From Corynebacterium afermentans subsp. afermentans (GTDB taxonomy: Bacteria; Actinomycetota; Actinomycetes; Mycobacteriales; Mycobacteriaceae), in NCBI RefSeq assembly GCF_030408355.1, contig NZ_CP046606.1:1116001-1180000 (forward strand): 64,000 nt of DNA, given 5' to 3'. The first letter of the stretch is position 1, and every line of letters starts with the position of its first letter. Both the position numbers and the translations under genes were made by a program. Positions 9,379-21,873 of the stretch are shown one piece after another. The notes beneath the pieces are model-generated. The model was given only the letters and a program-made list of their open reading frames with translations, was not told the DNA's origin and searched no databases.

Positions 9379-9972
9379 TTACCAGCGGCGATCCCACCAG
9401 TCATCCAGGTGCGGACGCTCTTCGCCGAGCGTGGTGGGTTTACCGTGGCCCGGCCAAACGATGGCCTCGTCCGGGTAGACGTCGAAGACCTTCTCTTTGA
9501 CGTCGTTGAACAGGCGGACAAAGTCGCCCTCGGACTGGGTTTTGCCCAGCCCGCCTGGAAACAGCGAGTCGCCGACGAACAGGTTGACGGTGCCGTCGAT
9601 CTCTGCCGCCACGCAGGCGCCGCCCGGGGTGTGACCACGCAGGATGGTCACGGGGAGGCGGTGGCCGGCGAACTCGATCCTGTCGCCGTCGTTGAGCTCC
9701 ACATCCGCCGGGGCAGGAATTGCCGGGGCGTCCAAAAAAGGCGCGTAGTGGGTCGCGCCAGTGGCCTCGAGCACGTCCTTGAGGGCCCGGGTGTGGTCGT
9801 AGTGCCGGTGCGTGGTCAGCACCGCGGTGATCTTCACGCCGGCGTCGTCGGCCATGGCCAGAAGCTCGGGGGCGTGCGAAGCTGCGTCGATAAGCAACCC
9901 TTGCCCCTCGCTGCAGAGGAGGTAGCAGTTGTTGTCCATGTCGGAGACAGAAATATGGCGAAGAGAAAGCAT
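9379..9972 (-). CDS. MBL-fold metallo-hydrolase (glyoxalase II-like)
   Basis: A 197-residue metallo-beta-lactamase-fold hydrolase. The metal-binding motif TTHRHYDHT gives the H-x-H-x-D-H ligands, followed by GHTPGG (third His), GDSLFPGG (bridging Asp) and GHGKPT (last His), the order found in glyoxalase II and related thioester hydrolases. The substrate cannot be read from the sequence. On the minus strand TAGTCT (9980-9985) sits exactly 7 nt before the ATG, so the transcript is probably leaderless. It is divergent from uvrA with 85 bp between the start codons. Confidence 0.88.
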   Translation of the reverse strand: MLSLRHISVSDMDNNCYLLCSEGQGLLIDAASHAPELLAMADDAGVKITAVLTTHRHYDHTRALKDVLEATGATHYAPFLDAPAIPAPADVELNDGDRIEFAGHRLPVTILRGHTPGGACVAAEIDGTVNLFVGDSLFPGGLGKTQSEGDFVRLFNDVKEKVFDVYPDEAIVWPGHGKPTTLGEERPHLDDWWDRRW

Positions 9973-10057
9973 GCGGCCAAGACTAGTGAGGAATGTTTAA
10001 TCGCACCGGTGCGTTGGTAGCGTCTTGGGAGTACTAATCGACGAAAGCGAGAGTGAC

Positions 10058-12916
10058 GTGGCCGAAAAGCTGACAGTGCGCGGCGCGCGCGAACACAACC
10101 TCAAGGGCGTGGATATTGAGCTGCCCCGCGACAAGATGGCGGTGTTTACCGGCCTGTCCGGCTCCGGCAAGTCCTCGCTCGCCTTCGACACAATCTTCGC
10201 CGAAGGGCAGCGCCGCTACGTGGAATCGCTGTCCTCCTACGCCCGCATGTTCTTAGGCCAGATGGACAAGCCGGACGTGGACTACATCGACGGGTTGAGC
10301 CCGGCGGTGTCTATCGACCAGAAGTCCACCAACCGCAACCCGCGCTCCACCGTGGGCACCATCACGGAAATCTACGACTACCTGCGCCTTTTGTACTCGC
10401 GCGCCGGCACCCCGCACTGCCCGGTGTGTGACGCGGTGATTGAGCGCCAGACCCCGCAGCAAATTGTCGACCGTGTGCTCGAGTTGGAAGAGCGCACCAA
10501 GTTCCAGGTACTCGCGCCGATTGTGCGCAAGCGCAAGGGCGAGTTTCAGGACCTTTTCGCCGACCTGTCGTCGCAGGGCTACTCGCGCGTGAACGTGGAC
10601 GGGGAGACCTACCAGCTTTCGGACCCGCCGAAGCTGGAAAAGCAGATCAAGCACAACATCGACGTGGTGGTGGACCGCCTCACCGTCAAGGCCAGCCAGA
10701 AGCAGCGCCTGACGGATTCCGTGGAAACGGCGCTCAAGCTTGCCGACGGCCTAGTCGGCTTCGATTTTGTCGAACTGGAGGCCAACGACCCGGAGCGCGT
10801 GCAGATCTTCTCTGAGAAGATGGCCTGCCCGAACGGCCACAAGCTCAACGTGGAGGAGTACGAGCCGCGCGCGTTTTCCTTCAACTCGCCGTTCGGCGCT
10901 TGCCCGGCCTGCGACGGCCTGGGCGTGCGCAAGGAGATCGACGTGGACCTGGTCATCCCGGATCCGGACGCACCTGCGGTGGATGCGTTCCAGCCGTGGA
11001 ACTCCAGCCCGAACAAGAAGTACTTCACCAAACTCATTGAGGCGCTGGCGAAAGAAGAGAACTTTGACGCCAATGCGCCGTTGAGCTCGCTGACCAAGAC
11101 GCAGCAGAAGCACCTGATCCACGGCTCGTCCACGAAGGTGAACGTGCGCTACAAGAACCGCTACGGGCGCCAGCGCTCCTACACGGCAGCCTACGAGGGC
11201 ATCGTGGGCTACCTGGAGCGCAAACTGGAGCAGACCGAGTCCGAAACGCAGAAGGAACGCCTGCTCGCCTACACCCGCGAGGTGCCATGCCCGACCTGCA
11301 ACGGCGCGCGCTTGAAGCCGGAGATCCTGGCGGTGCGCCTGGCATCGACCACGCACGGGGAGCGCTCCATCGCAGGCCTGACTGAACTGTCGATCGAGGA
11401 CGCCTCCGAATACCTGGACAACCTGGTGCTGGGGTACCGCGAAGAAATGATCGCCGGTGCCGTGCTGCGCGAAATCCAGGCTCGCCTGCACTTCCTTTTG
11501 GACGTGGGGCTGAACTACCTCACCCTGGCCCGCTCCGCCGGCACGCTGTCCGGCGGCGAGGCGCAGCGCATCCGCCTGGCCACCCAGATCGGCTCCGGCC
11601 TGGCTGGTGTGCTCTACGTGCTGGACGAGCCGTCCATCGGCCTGCACCAGCGCGACAACCAGCGCTTGATCACCACCTTGAAGAAGCTGCGCGACCTGGG
11701 CAACACTCTGGTCGTGGTGGAGCACGACGAGGACACCATCCGCGAGGCCGACTGGCTCATCGACATCGGCCCGCGCGCCGGCGAGTACGGCGGGGAAGTG
11801 GTCTACCAGGGCAAGCCGGAAGGCATTCTCAAGTCCAAGGACTCCATCACGGGCGACTACCTGTCCGGCCGCAAGGTTATTGAGGTGCCGGAGCACCGGA
11901 GGGACGTCGATAAGCAAAAGCAACTGAAGATTATCGGCGCGCGGGAGAACAACCTCGACAACGTCAGCGTGGACATTCCGCTCGGCGTACTGGTGGCCGT
12001 GACCGGCGTTTCCGGCTCCGGCAAGTCCACGCTGGTGAACCAGATTCTGGCGAAGACGCTGCAGAATCAGCTCAACGGCGCGCGCCAGGTTCCCGGCCGT
12101 GTGAAGAAGGTCGAGGGGCTGGAGCACCTGGACAAACTCGTGCAGGTGGACCAAAGCCCGATCGGGCGCACCCCGCGCTCCAACCCGGCGACGTACACCG
12201 GCGTGTTCGACAAGATCCGCAACCTGTTCGCCGAGACCCAGGAGGCAAAAGTGCGCGGCTACAAGGCCGGGCGCTTCTCCTTCAACGTCAAGGGCGGGCG
12301 CTGCGAAGCCTGCCACGGCGACGGCACCATCAAAATCGAGATGAACTTCCTGCCGGACGTGTACGTGCCGTGCGAGGTGTGCGAAGGCGCGCGCTACAAC
12401 CGCGAGACGCTCGAAGTGCTCTACAAGGGCAAGAACATCGCTGAGGTGCTGGAGATGCCCATCTCGGAGGCCGCTGAGTTCTTCGAGCCGATCAACTCCA
12501 TCCACCGCTACCTGCAGACGCTTGTAGACGTCGGGCTGGGCTACGTCCGCCTCGGCCAGAGCGCTACCACGCTGTCCGGCGGCGAGGCGCAGCGCGTGAA
12601 GCTCGCCGCGGAGCTGCAGAAACGCTCCAACGGCCGCACGATCTACATCTTGGACGAGCCGACGACGGGCCTGCACTTCGAGGACATCCGCAAGCTCATG
12701 CTGGTGCTCAACGGCCTGGTGGAGAAGGGCAACACCGTGCTGGTGATCGAGCACAACCTGGACGTGATCAAGTCCGCGGACTGGATCGTGGACATGGGGC
12801 CCGAGGGCGGCTCGGGCGGCGGCACTGTGGTCGCACAGGGCACACCGGAGGACGTCGCAAAGGTGCAAGGCTCCTTCACTGGACAGTTCCTGCAGGACGT
12901 TTTAGCGAAGGGGTAG
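10058..12916 (+). CDS. uvrA: excinuclease ABC subunit A
   Basis: UvrA is the dimeric ABC-type ATPase that finds DNA lesions and loads UvrB. The 952-residue protein has two ATP-binding modules: [12 protein letters not shown] near residue 35 and [13 protein letters not shown] near 650, two LSGGEAQR signatures, two D-E-P Walker B motifs ([18 protein letters not shown]) and zinc-binding Cys motifs such as CEACHGDG with CEVCEGARY. The start GTG at 10058 follows a purine-rich CGAAAGCGAGAG and gives the family N-terminus [17 protein letters not shown]; the frame is open upstream to a TTG at 10025 with no conserved residues. A TAGCGT hexamer near 10018 may be the -10 box. Confidence 0.97.
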   Translation: MAEKLTVRGAREHNLKGVDIELPRDKMAVFTGLSGSGKSSLAFDTIFAEGQRRYVESLSSYARMFLGQMDKPDVDYIDGLSPAVSIDQKSTNRNPRSTVGTITEIYDYLRLLYSRAGTPHCPVCDAVIERQTPQQIVDRVLELEERTKFQVLAPIVRKRKGEFQDLFADLSSQGYSRVNVDGETYQLSDPPKLEKQIKHNIDVVVDRLTVKASQKQRLTDSVETALKLADGLVGFDFVELEANDPERVQIFSEKMACPNGHKLNVEEYEPRAFSFNSPFGACPACDGLGVRKEIDVDLVIPDPDAPAVDAFQPWNSSPNKKYFTKLIEALAKEENFDANAPLSSLTKTQQKHLIHGSSTKVNVRYKNRYGRQRSYTAAYEGIVGYLERKLEQTESETQKERLLAYTREVPCPTCNGARLKPEILAVRLASTTHGERSIAGLTELSIEDASEYLDNLVLGYREEMIAGAVLREIQARLHFLLDVGLNYLTLARSAGTLSGGEAQRIRLATQIGSGLAGVLYVLDEPSIGLHQRDNQRLITTLKKLRDLGNTLVVVEHDEDTIREADWLIDIGPRAGEYGGEVVYQGKPEGILKSKDSITGDYLSGRKVIEVPEHRRDVDKQKQLKIIGARENNLDNVSVDIPLGVLVAVTGVSGSGKSTLVNQILAKTLQNQLNGARQVPGRVKKVEGLEHLDKLVQVDQSPIGRTPRSNPATYTGVFDKIRNLFAETQEAKVRGYKAGRFSFNVKGGRCEACHGDGTIKIEMNFLPDVYVPCEVCEGARYNRETLEVLYKGKNIAEVLEMPISEAAEFFEPINSIHRYLQTLVDVGLGYVRLGQSATTLSGGEAQRVKLAAELQKRSNGRTIYILDEPTTGLHFEDIRKLMLVLNGLVEKGNTVLVIEHNLDVIKSADWIVDMGPEGGSGGGTVVAQGTPEDVAKVQGSFTGQFLQDVLAKG

Positions 12917-12926
12917 CGCGCCCGAT

Positions 12927-13207
12927 TTGGTTTGTGCAGGCATGAGCATGTATATTGCTGCCTACACCGCCCAGCGCGCCCGTGTCATGCGGGTGCGGGG
13001 GCCGCAAGAGGAGTGAATCCCACCCCAAGCCGCTCAGTCAACTGAGTTGGATACGGGTCAAACGGTGCGCCAGGCGAGACAACTGTCTTGGCGTGCTTTG
13101 GACGAACTCCCGCCACCCGTCAGGGTGAGCGGGTTTTTCGCGTGGGATGAGTCTGATTGCGGTTCAAGTGCGGCACGCATTGTTTCTTTAAGTCTCTAGG
13201 AGTTCTC
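12927..13207 (+). promoter_or_regulatory. infC-rpmI-rplT promoter and structured leader
   Basis: A good promoter (TTGGTT at 12927-12932, 18-bp spacer, TATATT at 12951-12956) would start RNA near 12963, leaving about 245 nt before infC. The leader holds a perfect hairpin CTCAGTCAACTGAG at 13033-13046, a larger stem-loop at about 13068-13093 (CGCCA/TGGCG with AGAC/GTCT) and a terminator hairpin at 13109-13138. Leaders before infC-rpmI-rplT control these genes in other bacteria (L20 leader in Firmicutes, translational control in E. coli). Here the layout suggests transcription attenuation; the ligand, perhaps L20 or IF3, is inference. Confidence 0.6.
13109..13138 (+). terminator. intrinsic terminator inside the infC leader (attenuator)
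   Basis: A ten-pair stem with one bulged A (CCCGC CACCC, loop GTCA, GGGTG A GCGGG) is followed immediately by TTTTT. It stands 150 nt after the predicted transcription start and 70 nt before infC, with no gene ending upstream that needs it, since uvrA stops 190 bp earlier before the promoter. This placement is typical of an attenuator. Confidence 0.7.
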
Positions 13208-13729
<522 letters not shown>

Positions 13730-13762
13730 TTCCAACAATCGACACTCTGAAGGGCTTTCACC

Positions 13763-13957
13763 ATGAAGCAGAAGACCCACAAGGGCACCGCAAAGCGCAT
13801 CAAGGTCAACGGCAAGGGCAAGCTGCGCCGCGAGCAGGCTGGTAAGCGCCACCTGAACGAGAAGCTCTCCTCGAAGCGCCGTCGCAAGCTGTCCGGCTCC
13901 ACCGACGTCGCTAAGGCTGACGTCAAGCGCGCAAAGCGCCTCCTCGGCATGTCCTAA
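13763..13957 (+). CDS. rpmI: 50S ribosomal protein L35
   Basis: A 64-residue basic ribosomal protein, MKQKTHKGTAKRIKVNGKGKLRREQAGKRH, ending in KRLLGMS as expected of bL35. It lies 33 bp after infC and 52 bp before rplT in the conserved infC-rpmI-rplT operon, with an AAGGG ribosome-binding site ahead. It is part of the large subunit. Confidence 0.96.
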   Translation: MKQKTHKGTAKRIKVNGKGKLRREQAGKRHLNEKLSSKRRRKLSGSTDVAKADVKRAKRLLGMS

Positions 13958-14009
13958 GCACTGCCCGTTCAATCAACCGATTACGAGAAAAGAAAAGGAA
14001 GTTTGACTC

Positions 14010-14393
14010 ATGGCACGTGTGAAGCGTTCAGTCAATGCTAAGAAGAAGCGCCGCGCAATCCTCAAGTCTGCGAAGGGCTACCGCGGCCAGCGATCCCGCC
14101 TGTACCGCAAGGCGAAGGAGCAGTGGCTGCACTCCCAGACCTACGCGTACCGCGACCGCCGCAAGCGTAAGAGCGAGTTCCGCAAGCTGTGGATCCAGCG
14201 CATCAACGCCGCTGCCCGCATGAACGACATCACCTACAACCGCCTCATCCACGGCCTGAAGCTGGCCGAGGTCGAGGTCGACCGCAAGATCCTGGCCGAG
14301 CTGGCTGTCAGCGACTTCGCTGCATTCTCTGCTCTGTGCGAGGTTGCGAAGAACGCGCTGCCGGAGGACGTCAACGCTCCGAAGGCTGCATAA
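14010..14393 (+). CDS. rplT: 50S ribosomal protein L20
   Basis: A 127-residue bL20, starting [25 protein letters not shown] and containing the [10 protein letters not shown] segment. L20 binds 23S rRNA early in 50S assembly and, in several bacteria, represses its own operon by binding a leader RNA that mimics its rRNA site; the leader ahead of infC here is a candidate for such control. An AAAAGGAAG ribosome-binding site precedes the ATG. A strong intrinsic terminator ends the operon 20 bp after the stop. Confidence 0.97.
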   Translation: MARVKRSVNAKKKRRAILKSAKGYRGQRSRLYRKAKEQWLHSQTYAYRDRRKRKSEFRKLWIQRINAAARMNDITYNRLIHGLKLAEVEVDRKILAELAVSDFAAFSALCEVAKNALPEDVNAPKAA

Positions 14394-14413
14394 GCACTTT
14401 CGCTTAACGACGA

Positions 14414-14458
14414 AGCTCCCGCCCACCCCCGAACAATCGGGACGGGCGGGAGCTTTTT
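14414..14458 (+). terminator. rplT operon terminator
   Basis: A perfect 11-bp stem AGCTCCCGCCC / GGGCGGGAGCT with a 19-nt loop is followed by TTTT (the run continues as TTTTTCG). A classical rho-independent terminator for infC-rpmI-rplT. Confidence 0.9.
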
Positions 14459-14473
14459 CGTGCGTGGTAACGA

Positions 14474-14503
14474 AAAGGCGCACCCACCACGGGGGTGGGC
14501 ACG
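14474..14503 (-). terminator. terminator of the minus-strand membrane gene
   Basis: Read on the minus strand, a G+C-rich hairpin (GGCG TGCCCACC, loop CCCGT, GGTGGG TGCGCC) is followed by TTTTCG. It lies 25 bp beyond the stop of the small membrane protein gene at 14528-14938 and just past the rplT terminator on the other strand. Confidence 0.7.
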
Positions 14504-14527
14504 CCATTCGTGGTTGTTGGGGCTGTT

Positions 14528-14938
14528 TTAGAAGATGCCCTCGTTCTCGATGGCCTTCTTGGAGCCGTTCACGGAAGCGGAGATGGTCTGGGTGCGTGAG
14601 AGATCCTGCTGCAGCGGGATTGCCTCGTCGGAAAGGTTCGTGGTGGAGATGGTGACCACCGGTAGGAAGTAGTCCTTCACCTTGTACACGACGGTGCGGT
14701 ACTCGGGTGCTATCGCGGAAAATTGCAGCAGAAAGCCGTATCCCAACCCGGCGGTGACCGGGGCGAAGAACGCGGCGAAGATGAGAAAGACCGCGTAGAG
14801 CGCCACCACAAATCGGGACCACTCAACGGCAATAGGAGCCCCGAGCATAGTTAGCAGCCCAAGAGCGAAAAGGAGAACTGCGAGCGCAAAACCGATGCGC
14901 CAAGGGCGCGCCGCCGGTGAAAGAAGGCGGGCGCTCAC
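14528..14938 (-). CDS. small membrane protein, unrecognised
   Basis: I do not recognise a named family. From GTG 14938 the product has 136 residues: two clear hydrophobic helices (RIGFALAVLLFALGLLTML and FVVALYAVFLIFAAFFAPVTAGLGYGFLL, the latter possibly two passes) followed by a soluble C-terminal part of about 55 residues. The frame is open further upstream to 15166, but that part overlaps the divergent TrmH gene and its promoter and is rich in unlikely residues, so I reject it. AGGAG lies three bases before GTG 14938, a little close. Function unknown; the start is the least certain part. Confidence 0.55.
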   Translation of the reverse strand: MSARLLSPAARPWRIGFALAVLLFALGLLTMLGAPIAVEWSRFVVALYAVFLIFAAFFAPVTAGLGYGFLLQFSAIAPEYRTVVYKVKDYFLPVVTISTTNLSDEAIPLQQDLSRTQTISASVNGSKKAIENEGIF

Positions 14939-14996
14939 GAGCTCCTGAAACGTAGGTACGGCTAACAGCGTAGCGCCCGCAACGTAGTCTGGAGCT

Positions 14997-15809
14997 ATGC
15001 CATTGGATTTCCAGCAGCCGTTCACAGAACGCACTCCGCGTGTGGTTAATGCGGGGAAGTTAAAGAGGGCGCAAGCTCGTCGTAAAGCGAAGGCTTTCTT
15101 AGCGGAAGGCGAAAACGCTGTGGAAGCCGCCGTGGCAACGGGGGCGGCAACCGACCTTTTTGTCACCGAAGATGCCGCCGAGCGCTTCGAGGAAATCGTG
15201 CGGGCGGCGGGCTACATGGATGTGTACACGCACGCGATCACGGACAAAGCTGCGGATGCGCTCGCGGACGCGGTGACCTCGACCGGCATCTTCGCCGTGT
15301 GCCGCCCGGTGCTGTGGACCGTGCCGAAGATCATGAAGGGCCGTCCGAAGCTGGTGGCGGTGTGCGTGGAAACCAACGACCCTGGCAACGCTGGCACCAT
15401 CATCCGCATTGCAGACGCCGTGGGCGCAGACGCGGTAATTTTTGCGGGCGACACCGTGGACCCAGAGTCGCCGAAGGTGGTGCGATCGACCGCGGGCACG
15501 CTGTTTCACATCCCCGTGGCGCGCGACCGCGACGTGCGTCGCGTCATCGGGCAGCTCGAAGACGCCGGGCTGTCCACCTTCGCCACCACCATGAACGGCG
15601 AGGTGAACCTGGCGGCCCCGGGGGAGACGCTCGCGCAGCCAACTGCGTGGCTGTTCGGCAACGAGGCGCATGGGCTTAGCGACGACATCCTCGCGGCCGC
15701 CGACCACCGCGTTTCCATCCCCATCCAGGGCAGCGCGGAGTCGCTGAACCTGGCCACCGCAGCGAGTATCTGCCTGTGGGAGTCGTCGAAGACGCTCTCT
15801 GAGGAATAG
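14997..15809 (+). CDS. TrmH-family RNA 2'-O-methyltransferase
   Basis: A 270-residue SPOUT-class RNA methyltransferase, using S-adenosylmethionine to methylate a ribose 2'-OH in rRNA or tRNA. The N-terminal ~100 residues form a substrate-binding domain (RVVNAGKLKRAQARRKAKAFLAEGENAVEAA). The C-terminal SpoU domain shows motif 1 NDPGNAGTIIRIADAVGADAV, motif 2 WLFGNEAHGLSDD and motif 3 IPIQGSAESLNLATAASI, with a knot-forming arrangement typical of the family. TAGTCT at 14985-14990 lies six bases before the ATG, predicting a leaderless message. The exact RNA target cannot be assigned. It lies upstream of pheS, as in related genomes. Confidence 0.9.
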   Translation: MPLDFQQPFTERTPRVVNAGKLKRAQARRKAKAFLAEGENAVEAAVATGAATDLFVTEDAAERFEEIVRAAGYMDVYTHAITDKAADALADAVTSTGIFAVCRPVLWTVPKIMKGRPKLVAVCVETNDPGNAGTIIRIADAVGADAVIFAGDTVDPESPKVVRSTAGTLFHIPVARDRDVRRVIGQLEDAGLSTFATTMNGEVNLAAPGETLAQPTAWLFGNEAHGLSDDILAAADHRVSIPIQGSAESLNLATAASICLWESSKTLSEE

Positions 15810-15913
15810 CTGCGACTGATAGATTTTGCGCGCCCGCCCTCGCGCGGGCGCTGTGTCGAACGATAGGTAGAGTAGTGGACGCTTTTGAACCGACACTGCT
15901 GCGGTCTGTATGA

Positions 15914-17014
<1,101 letters not shown>

Positions 17015-17028
17015 AGGAGACACTGATA

Positions 17029-19536
17029 ATGCTCATTTCCAAAAATTGGATCGTCCGCCTGCTGCAGAACGCAGGTAACAAGGACTTCAATCCCACCGAC
17101 GAGGAGCTCGACGCGGGCTTCGTGCGCGTCGGCTTCGAAACAGAGGGCTACGAACCGCTTCCAGAAGTCACCGGCCCGCTGGTCATCGGCCGCGTCGCCG
17201 AGATTGAGGAGCTGACCGGTTTTAAGAAGCCGATCCGCTACTGCCAGGTGGACGTGGGCCAGGCCAATGGCACCGGCGAGCCGCAGGGCATCATCTGTGG
17301 TGCCCGCAACTTTAAGCAGGGCGACCTGGTCGTCGTGTCGCTTCCGGGCGCGGTGCTGCCGGGCGGATTCGAGATCTCGGCGCGTAAGACCTACGACCAC
17401 ATCTCCGCCGGCATGATGGCGTCTGCGGCTGAGCTTGGGCTCGCCGCAAAGAGCGAGGGCATCATCACGCTTCACGACGGCTCCGCCACCCCCGGCCAGG
17501 ACGCGCGCGAGATTCTGGGCTCGGACGACACCGTCTTTGAGGTCAACGTCACCCCGGACCGCGGCTACGCCCTGTCCGCCCGCGGCCTAACCCGCGAGAT
17601 CGCCTCCGCCTTCGACCTCGAGTTCGCAGACGTGGCGCAGAATCCCGCGATCGCCGGCATCGACCTCTCTGGTGTTCCAGCCCCGGCAGGTGAGACCATC
17701 CCGGTGACCGTGGAGGAATCCACCAAGGCGAAGCGTTTCGGCGTGCGCACTGTCGCAGGCATCGATGCGAACGCGACGGCACCGTTCTGGATGCAGCGCG
17801 AGCTCATGCTCGCCGGCGTGCGCTCGGTCAACGCCGCAACGGACGTGACCAACTACGTCATGCTGCTTACCGGCCAGCCGATGCACGCCTTCGACGCCGA
17901 CAGAATTGCCGGCGGACTGCGTGTGCACAACGCCGCCGACGGCGAGAAGTTTGAAACGCTCGACCACGTCGAGCGCACCTTGACCGCTGAAGACGTGGTG
18001 ATCAGCGACGACAACGGCATTCAGTCGCTCGCTGGCGTCATGGGTGGGACCACCTCCGAGATTTCGGACGAAACGGTCAACGTCCACTTCGAGGCCGCAA
18101 CCTGGGATCCGCTGACCGTGGCGCGCACTGCGCGCCGGCTGAAGCTGAGCTCAGAGGCGTCGCGCCGATTCGAGCGCGGCGTGGACCCGCAGCTGGTGGA
18201 AAACGCCCTGGACATCGCGTGCGCGCTGCTGGTGGAGATCGCTGGCGGCACGATTCATGCGGGCAGGACGCTGGTCGGTGACGTCGAGAAGCGTGACGCC
18301 ATTGCGATGCGCGCCGCGCGGCCGGCTGAGCTGATCGGTGTGGATTACGCGCGCGAGACCGTGGTCCGCCGCCTGCAGGAGGTCGGCTGCGAGGTCGCTG
18401 GCGACGGCGACGAGCTTCAGGTCACCCCGCCGACTTGGCGCACCGACATCACCGTGCCGGTGGAGCTGGTCGAAGAGGTCGTGCGCCTGGAGGGGCTGGA
18501 CGACATCCCGTCGATCCTGCCCACGCCCCGTGGAGGCCGTGGTTTGAGCCCGCTGCAGCGCCGCCGTCGTGCGGTGACCCACGCGCTGGCGTACTCCGGC
18601 TACGCGGAGATCATCCCTACGCCGTTTATCGCCAACGACACCTTCGACACCTGGGGCCTGGACGCAGAGGATCCGCGCCGCAACACCGTCAAGGTGCAGA
18701 ACCCGTTGGATGCGGACTACAGCATCCTGGGCACTACGCTGCTGCCGCCGATGCTGGAGGCCGCCGGCCGAAACGTCGCGCGCGGTCGCGGTGATTTGGC
18801 GATCTACTCCGTGGCGCAGACCTCGGAAAAGCGCGCTGATGTCTCGCCGCTGCCGGACGTGTCCGAGCGCCCGGCGGATGAGGTCGTCGCGGAGCTCGTC
18901 GAGTCGCTGCCGAAGCAGCACCTCCACGCCGCGACCGTGGCACTGGGCAACACGGAGCTGGAAGGCCCGTGGGGCGCCGGCCGCGCCTACGAGTGGTCGG
19001 ACGCCATCGAGGCAGCCCAGCTCGTTGCCCGTGTCTGCGGTGTTGAGCTGGACGTCCAGGCGGCCGAGTACCTGCCGTGGCACCCAGGCCGCTGCGCTGA
19101 GCTGCAAGTCGACGGTGAGGTTGTCGGCCACGCCGGCGAGCTGCACCCGCAGATCCTTGAAAAGCTGAATCTGCCGGCGCGCACCTGCGCGATGGAGATC
19201 GATCTGACCGCGATCCCGCTGGCAGAGCGCCTGCCGGCACCCCGGCTGTCGGCGTTCCCGCTGCTCAACCAGGACATCGCCCTGGTCGTCGACGAGGCTG
19301 TGGCAGCCGAGGATGTGCGCCGAGCCGTCGAGGAAGGCGCGGGCGAGCTCGTCGAGGCAGTCACGCTTTTCGACGTCTACCGTTCCGAGAGCCTCGGCGA
19401 GGGCAAGAAGTCGCTCGCATTCGGCCTGGCGTTCCGCGCCCCGGACCGCACGCTGACCGAGGAGGATGCCTCCGAGGCGCGTCTGAAGGCGGCCGAGTTG
19501 GCCAAGGAGCGCTACGGCGCGGAAATGCGTGGCTAA
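17029..19536 (+). CDS. pheT: phenylalanyl-tRNA synthetase beta subunit
   Basis: PheT binds tRNA-Phe and carries the editing site that hydrolyses Tyr-tRNA-Phe. The 835-residue protein has, in order, a tRNA-binding OB domain (residues ~40-150), the B3/B4 editing region including LTGQPMHAFDADRI, a B5 domain (~410-475), a catalytic-like core, and a C-terminal anticodon-binding fold (SAFPLLNQDIALVVDEAV). Length is normal for actinobacteria. The ATG at 17029 follows AAAGGAGA by eight bases. The frame is open far upstream inside pheS, but only the part from MLISKNWIVRLLQN is PheT. Co-transcribed with pheS. Confidence 0.97.
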   Translation: MLISKNWIVRLLQNAGNKDFNPTDEELDAGFVRVGFETEGYEPLPEVTGPLVIGRVAEIEELTGFKKPIRYCQVDVGQANGTGEPQGIICGARNFKQGDLVVVSLPGAVLPGGFEISARKTYDHISAGMMASAAELGLAAKSEGIITLHDGSATPGQDAREILGSDDTVFEVNVTPDRGYALSARGLTREIASAFDLEFADVAQNPAIAGIDLSGVPAPAGETIPVTVEESTKAKRFGVRTVAGIDANATAPFWMQRELMLAGVRSVNAATDVTNYVMLLTGQPMHAFDADRIAGGLRVHNAADGEKFETLDHVERTLTAEDVVISDDNGIQSLAGVMGGTTSEISDETVNVHFEAATWDPLTVARTARRLKLSSEASRRFERGVDPQLVENALDIACALLVEIAGGTIHAGRTLVGDVEKRDAIAMRAARPAELIGVDYARETVVRRLQEVGCEVAGDGDELQVTPPTWRTDITVPVELVEEVVRLEGLDDIPSILPTPRGGRGLSPLQRRRRAVTHALAYSGYAEIIPTPFIANDTFDTWGLDAEDPRRNTVKVQNPLDADYSILGTTLLPPMLEAAGRNVARGRGDLAIYSVAQTSEKRADVSPLPDVSERPADEVVAELVESLPKQHLHAATVALGNTELEGPWGAGRAYEWSDAIEAAQLVARVCGVELDVQAAEYLPWHPGRCAELQVDGEVVGHAGELHPQILEKLNLPARTCAMEIDLTAIPLAERLPAPRLSAFPLLNQDIALVVDEAVAAEDVRRAVEEGAGELVEAVTLFDVYRSESLGEGKKSLAFGLAFRAPDRTLTEEDASEARLKAAELAKERYGAEMRG

Positions 19537-19544
19537 ATTTCTTC

Positions 19545-20645
<1,101 letters not shown>

Positions 20646-20700
20646 CCGCCGACGAGACCCCCAAACTAGCTTCCTCATTTCCCGAAAGGATCCCTCCATC

Positions 20701-21861
20701 ATGAGTGCTCTTGGAGTCACCGCACCTCAAGGCTTTTCCGCCGCCGCCACAGGCGCGGGCCTGAAAGCATCCGGCAGCCCGGACATCGCCGTCGTGGTCA
20801 GCGAAGGCCCCGAGTTCGCCGCCGCCGCCGTATTCACCCGCAACAAGGTCTTCGCCGCGCCCGTGAAGGTCAGCCGCGCGGCCGTGGCCGCAGGCGAGCT
20901 GAAAGCGGTGGTGTTTAACTCCGGCAACGCCAACGCCTGCACTGGAGAGCAGGGGCTGCATGACGCGCAAATTATGCAGCAACTCACGGCCGAAGGTGTG
21001 GGCGCGGAGCCCACGCAAGTCGCTGTTTGTTCGACCGGCATCATCGGCGATCTGCTGCCGATGGAAAAGGTGGAAAGCGGCATCGCAGCCGTCGTCACGC
21101 AGCTCGGCGACCACGGGGCAGACGCCGCCGATGCCATCCGCACCACCGACACCATCGCCAAGGAAGTCTTGGTCAAGGGCGACGGCTGGACTGTCGGAGG
21201 CATGGGTAAAGGTGCCGGCATGATGGCGCCGTCGCTGGCGACGATGCTGGTGTGCCTGACCACCGACGCGAAGGTAGATGCCCAGGCGCTGCAGACAGCG
21301 CTAGAGCGCGCCAACTCAACCACCTTCAACACCCTGGACATCGACGGCTCCACCTCCACCAACGACACCGTTATCGCGATGGCTAGCGGTGCAAGCGGGG
21401 TGGCCCCGGACCAGGACGAGCTGGACGCTGCGGTACACGAAGCATGCGCGCAGCTAGCCGGGATGATGCAGTCCGACGCCGAGGGCGTGACCAAACGGGT
21501 GAGCATCACCGTCGAAGGCGCCGCGGACGACGAGCAAGCGCTGGATGCCGCGCGCGCCATCGGGCGCGACAGCCTGGTCAAGACCGCCATGTTCGGTTCG
21601 GACCCGAACTGGGGCCGCGTGCTTGCCGCCGTCGGCATGGCTGACGCGGAAATGGACGCGGACAACATCTCGGTGACCTTCAACGGGCACACCGTCTGCG
21701 AATACTCCACCGGTGCCCCCGGCGCGCGAGACGTGGACCTAAGTGGTGCGGACATCGCGGTTGTGGTGGACCTGGGCACTGGCGGCGAGGGCCGCGCGAC
21801 GGTGCGCACGACGGACTTGTCGCACGCCTACGTTGAGATCAACTCGGCCTACACCAGCTAA
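20701..21861 (+). CDS. argJ: glutamate N-acetyltransferase / ornithine acetyltransferase
   Basis: ArgJ transfers the acetyl group from N-acetylornithine to glutamate, so acetyl groups are recycled; some forms also use acetyl-CoA. The 386-residue precursor carries the self-cleavage site [13 protein letters not shown], with Thr181 as the nucleophile that becomes the new N-terminus of the beta chain. Other landmarks are [11 protein letters not shown] and STSTNDTV. A ribosome-binding site GAAAGGA lies about ten bases before the ATG. Presence of argJ and absence of argA or argE here fits the cyclic acetyl pathway known in corynebacteria. Confidence 0.97.
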   Translation: MSALGVTAPQGFSAAATGAGLKASGSPDIAVVVSEGPEFAAAAVFTRNKVFAAPVKVSRAAVAAGELKAVVFNSGNANACTGEQGLHDAQIMQQLTAEGVGAEPTQVAVCSTGIIGDLLPMEKVESGIAAVVTQLGDHGADAADAIRTTDTIAKEVLVKGDGWTVGGMGKGAGMMAPSLATMLVCLTTDAKVDAQALQTALERANSTTFNTLDIDGSTSTNDTVIAMASGASGVAPDQDELDAAVHEACAQLAGMMQSDAEGVTKRVSITVEGAADDEQALDAARAIGRDSLVKTAMFGSDPNWGRVLAAVGMADAEMDADNISVTFNGHTVCEYSTGAPGARDVDLSGADIAVVVDLGTGGEGRATVRTTDLSHAYVEINSAYTS

Positions 21862-21873
21862 GGAGTGCGCGAG

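Noticed and set aside
10751..12868. 705-codon minus-strand frame inside uvrA
   Set aside because: Antisense shadow of uvrA with low-complexity His/Leu/Val composition and no promoter or ribosome-binding site.
12943..13017. 24-codon frame near the infC promoter (ATGAGCATG...)
   Set aside because: It begins upstream of the predicted transcription start and overlaps the -10 box.
15829..15855. GC-rich hairpin between the TrmH gene and pheS as terminator
   Set aside because: The stem is strong but no T tract follows on either strand, so it is left unassigned.
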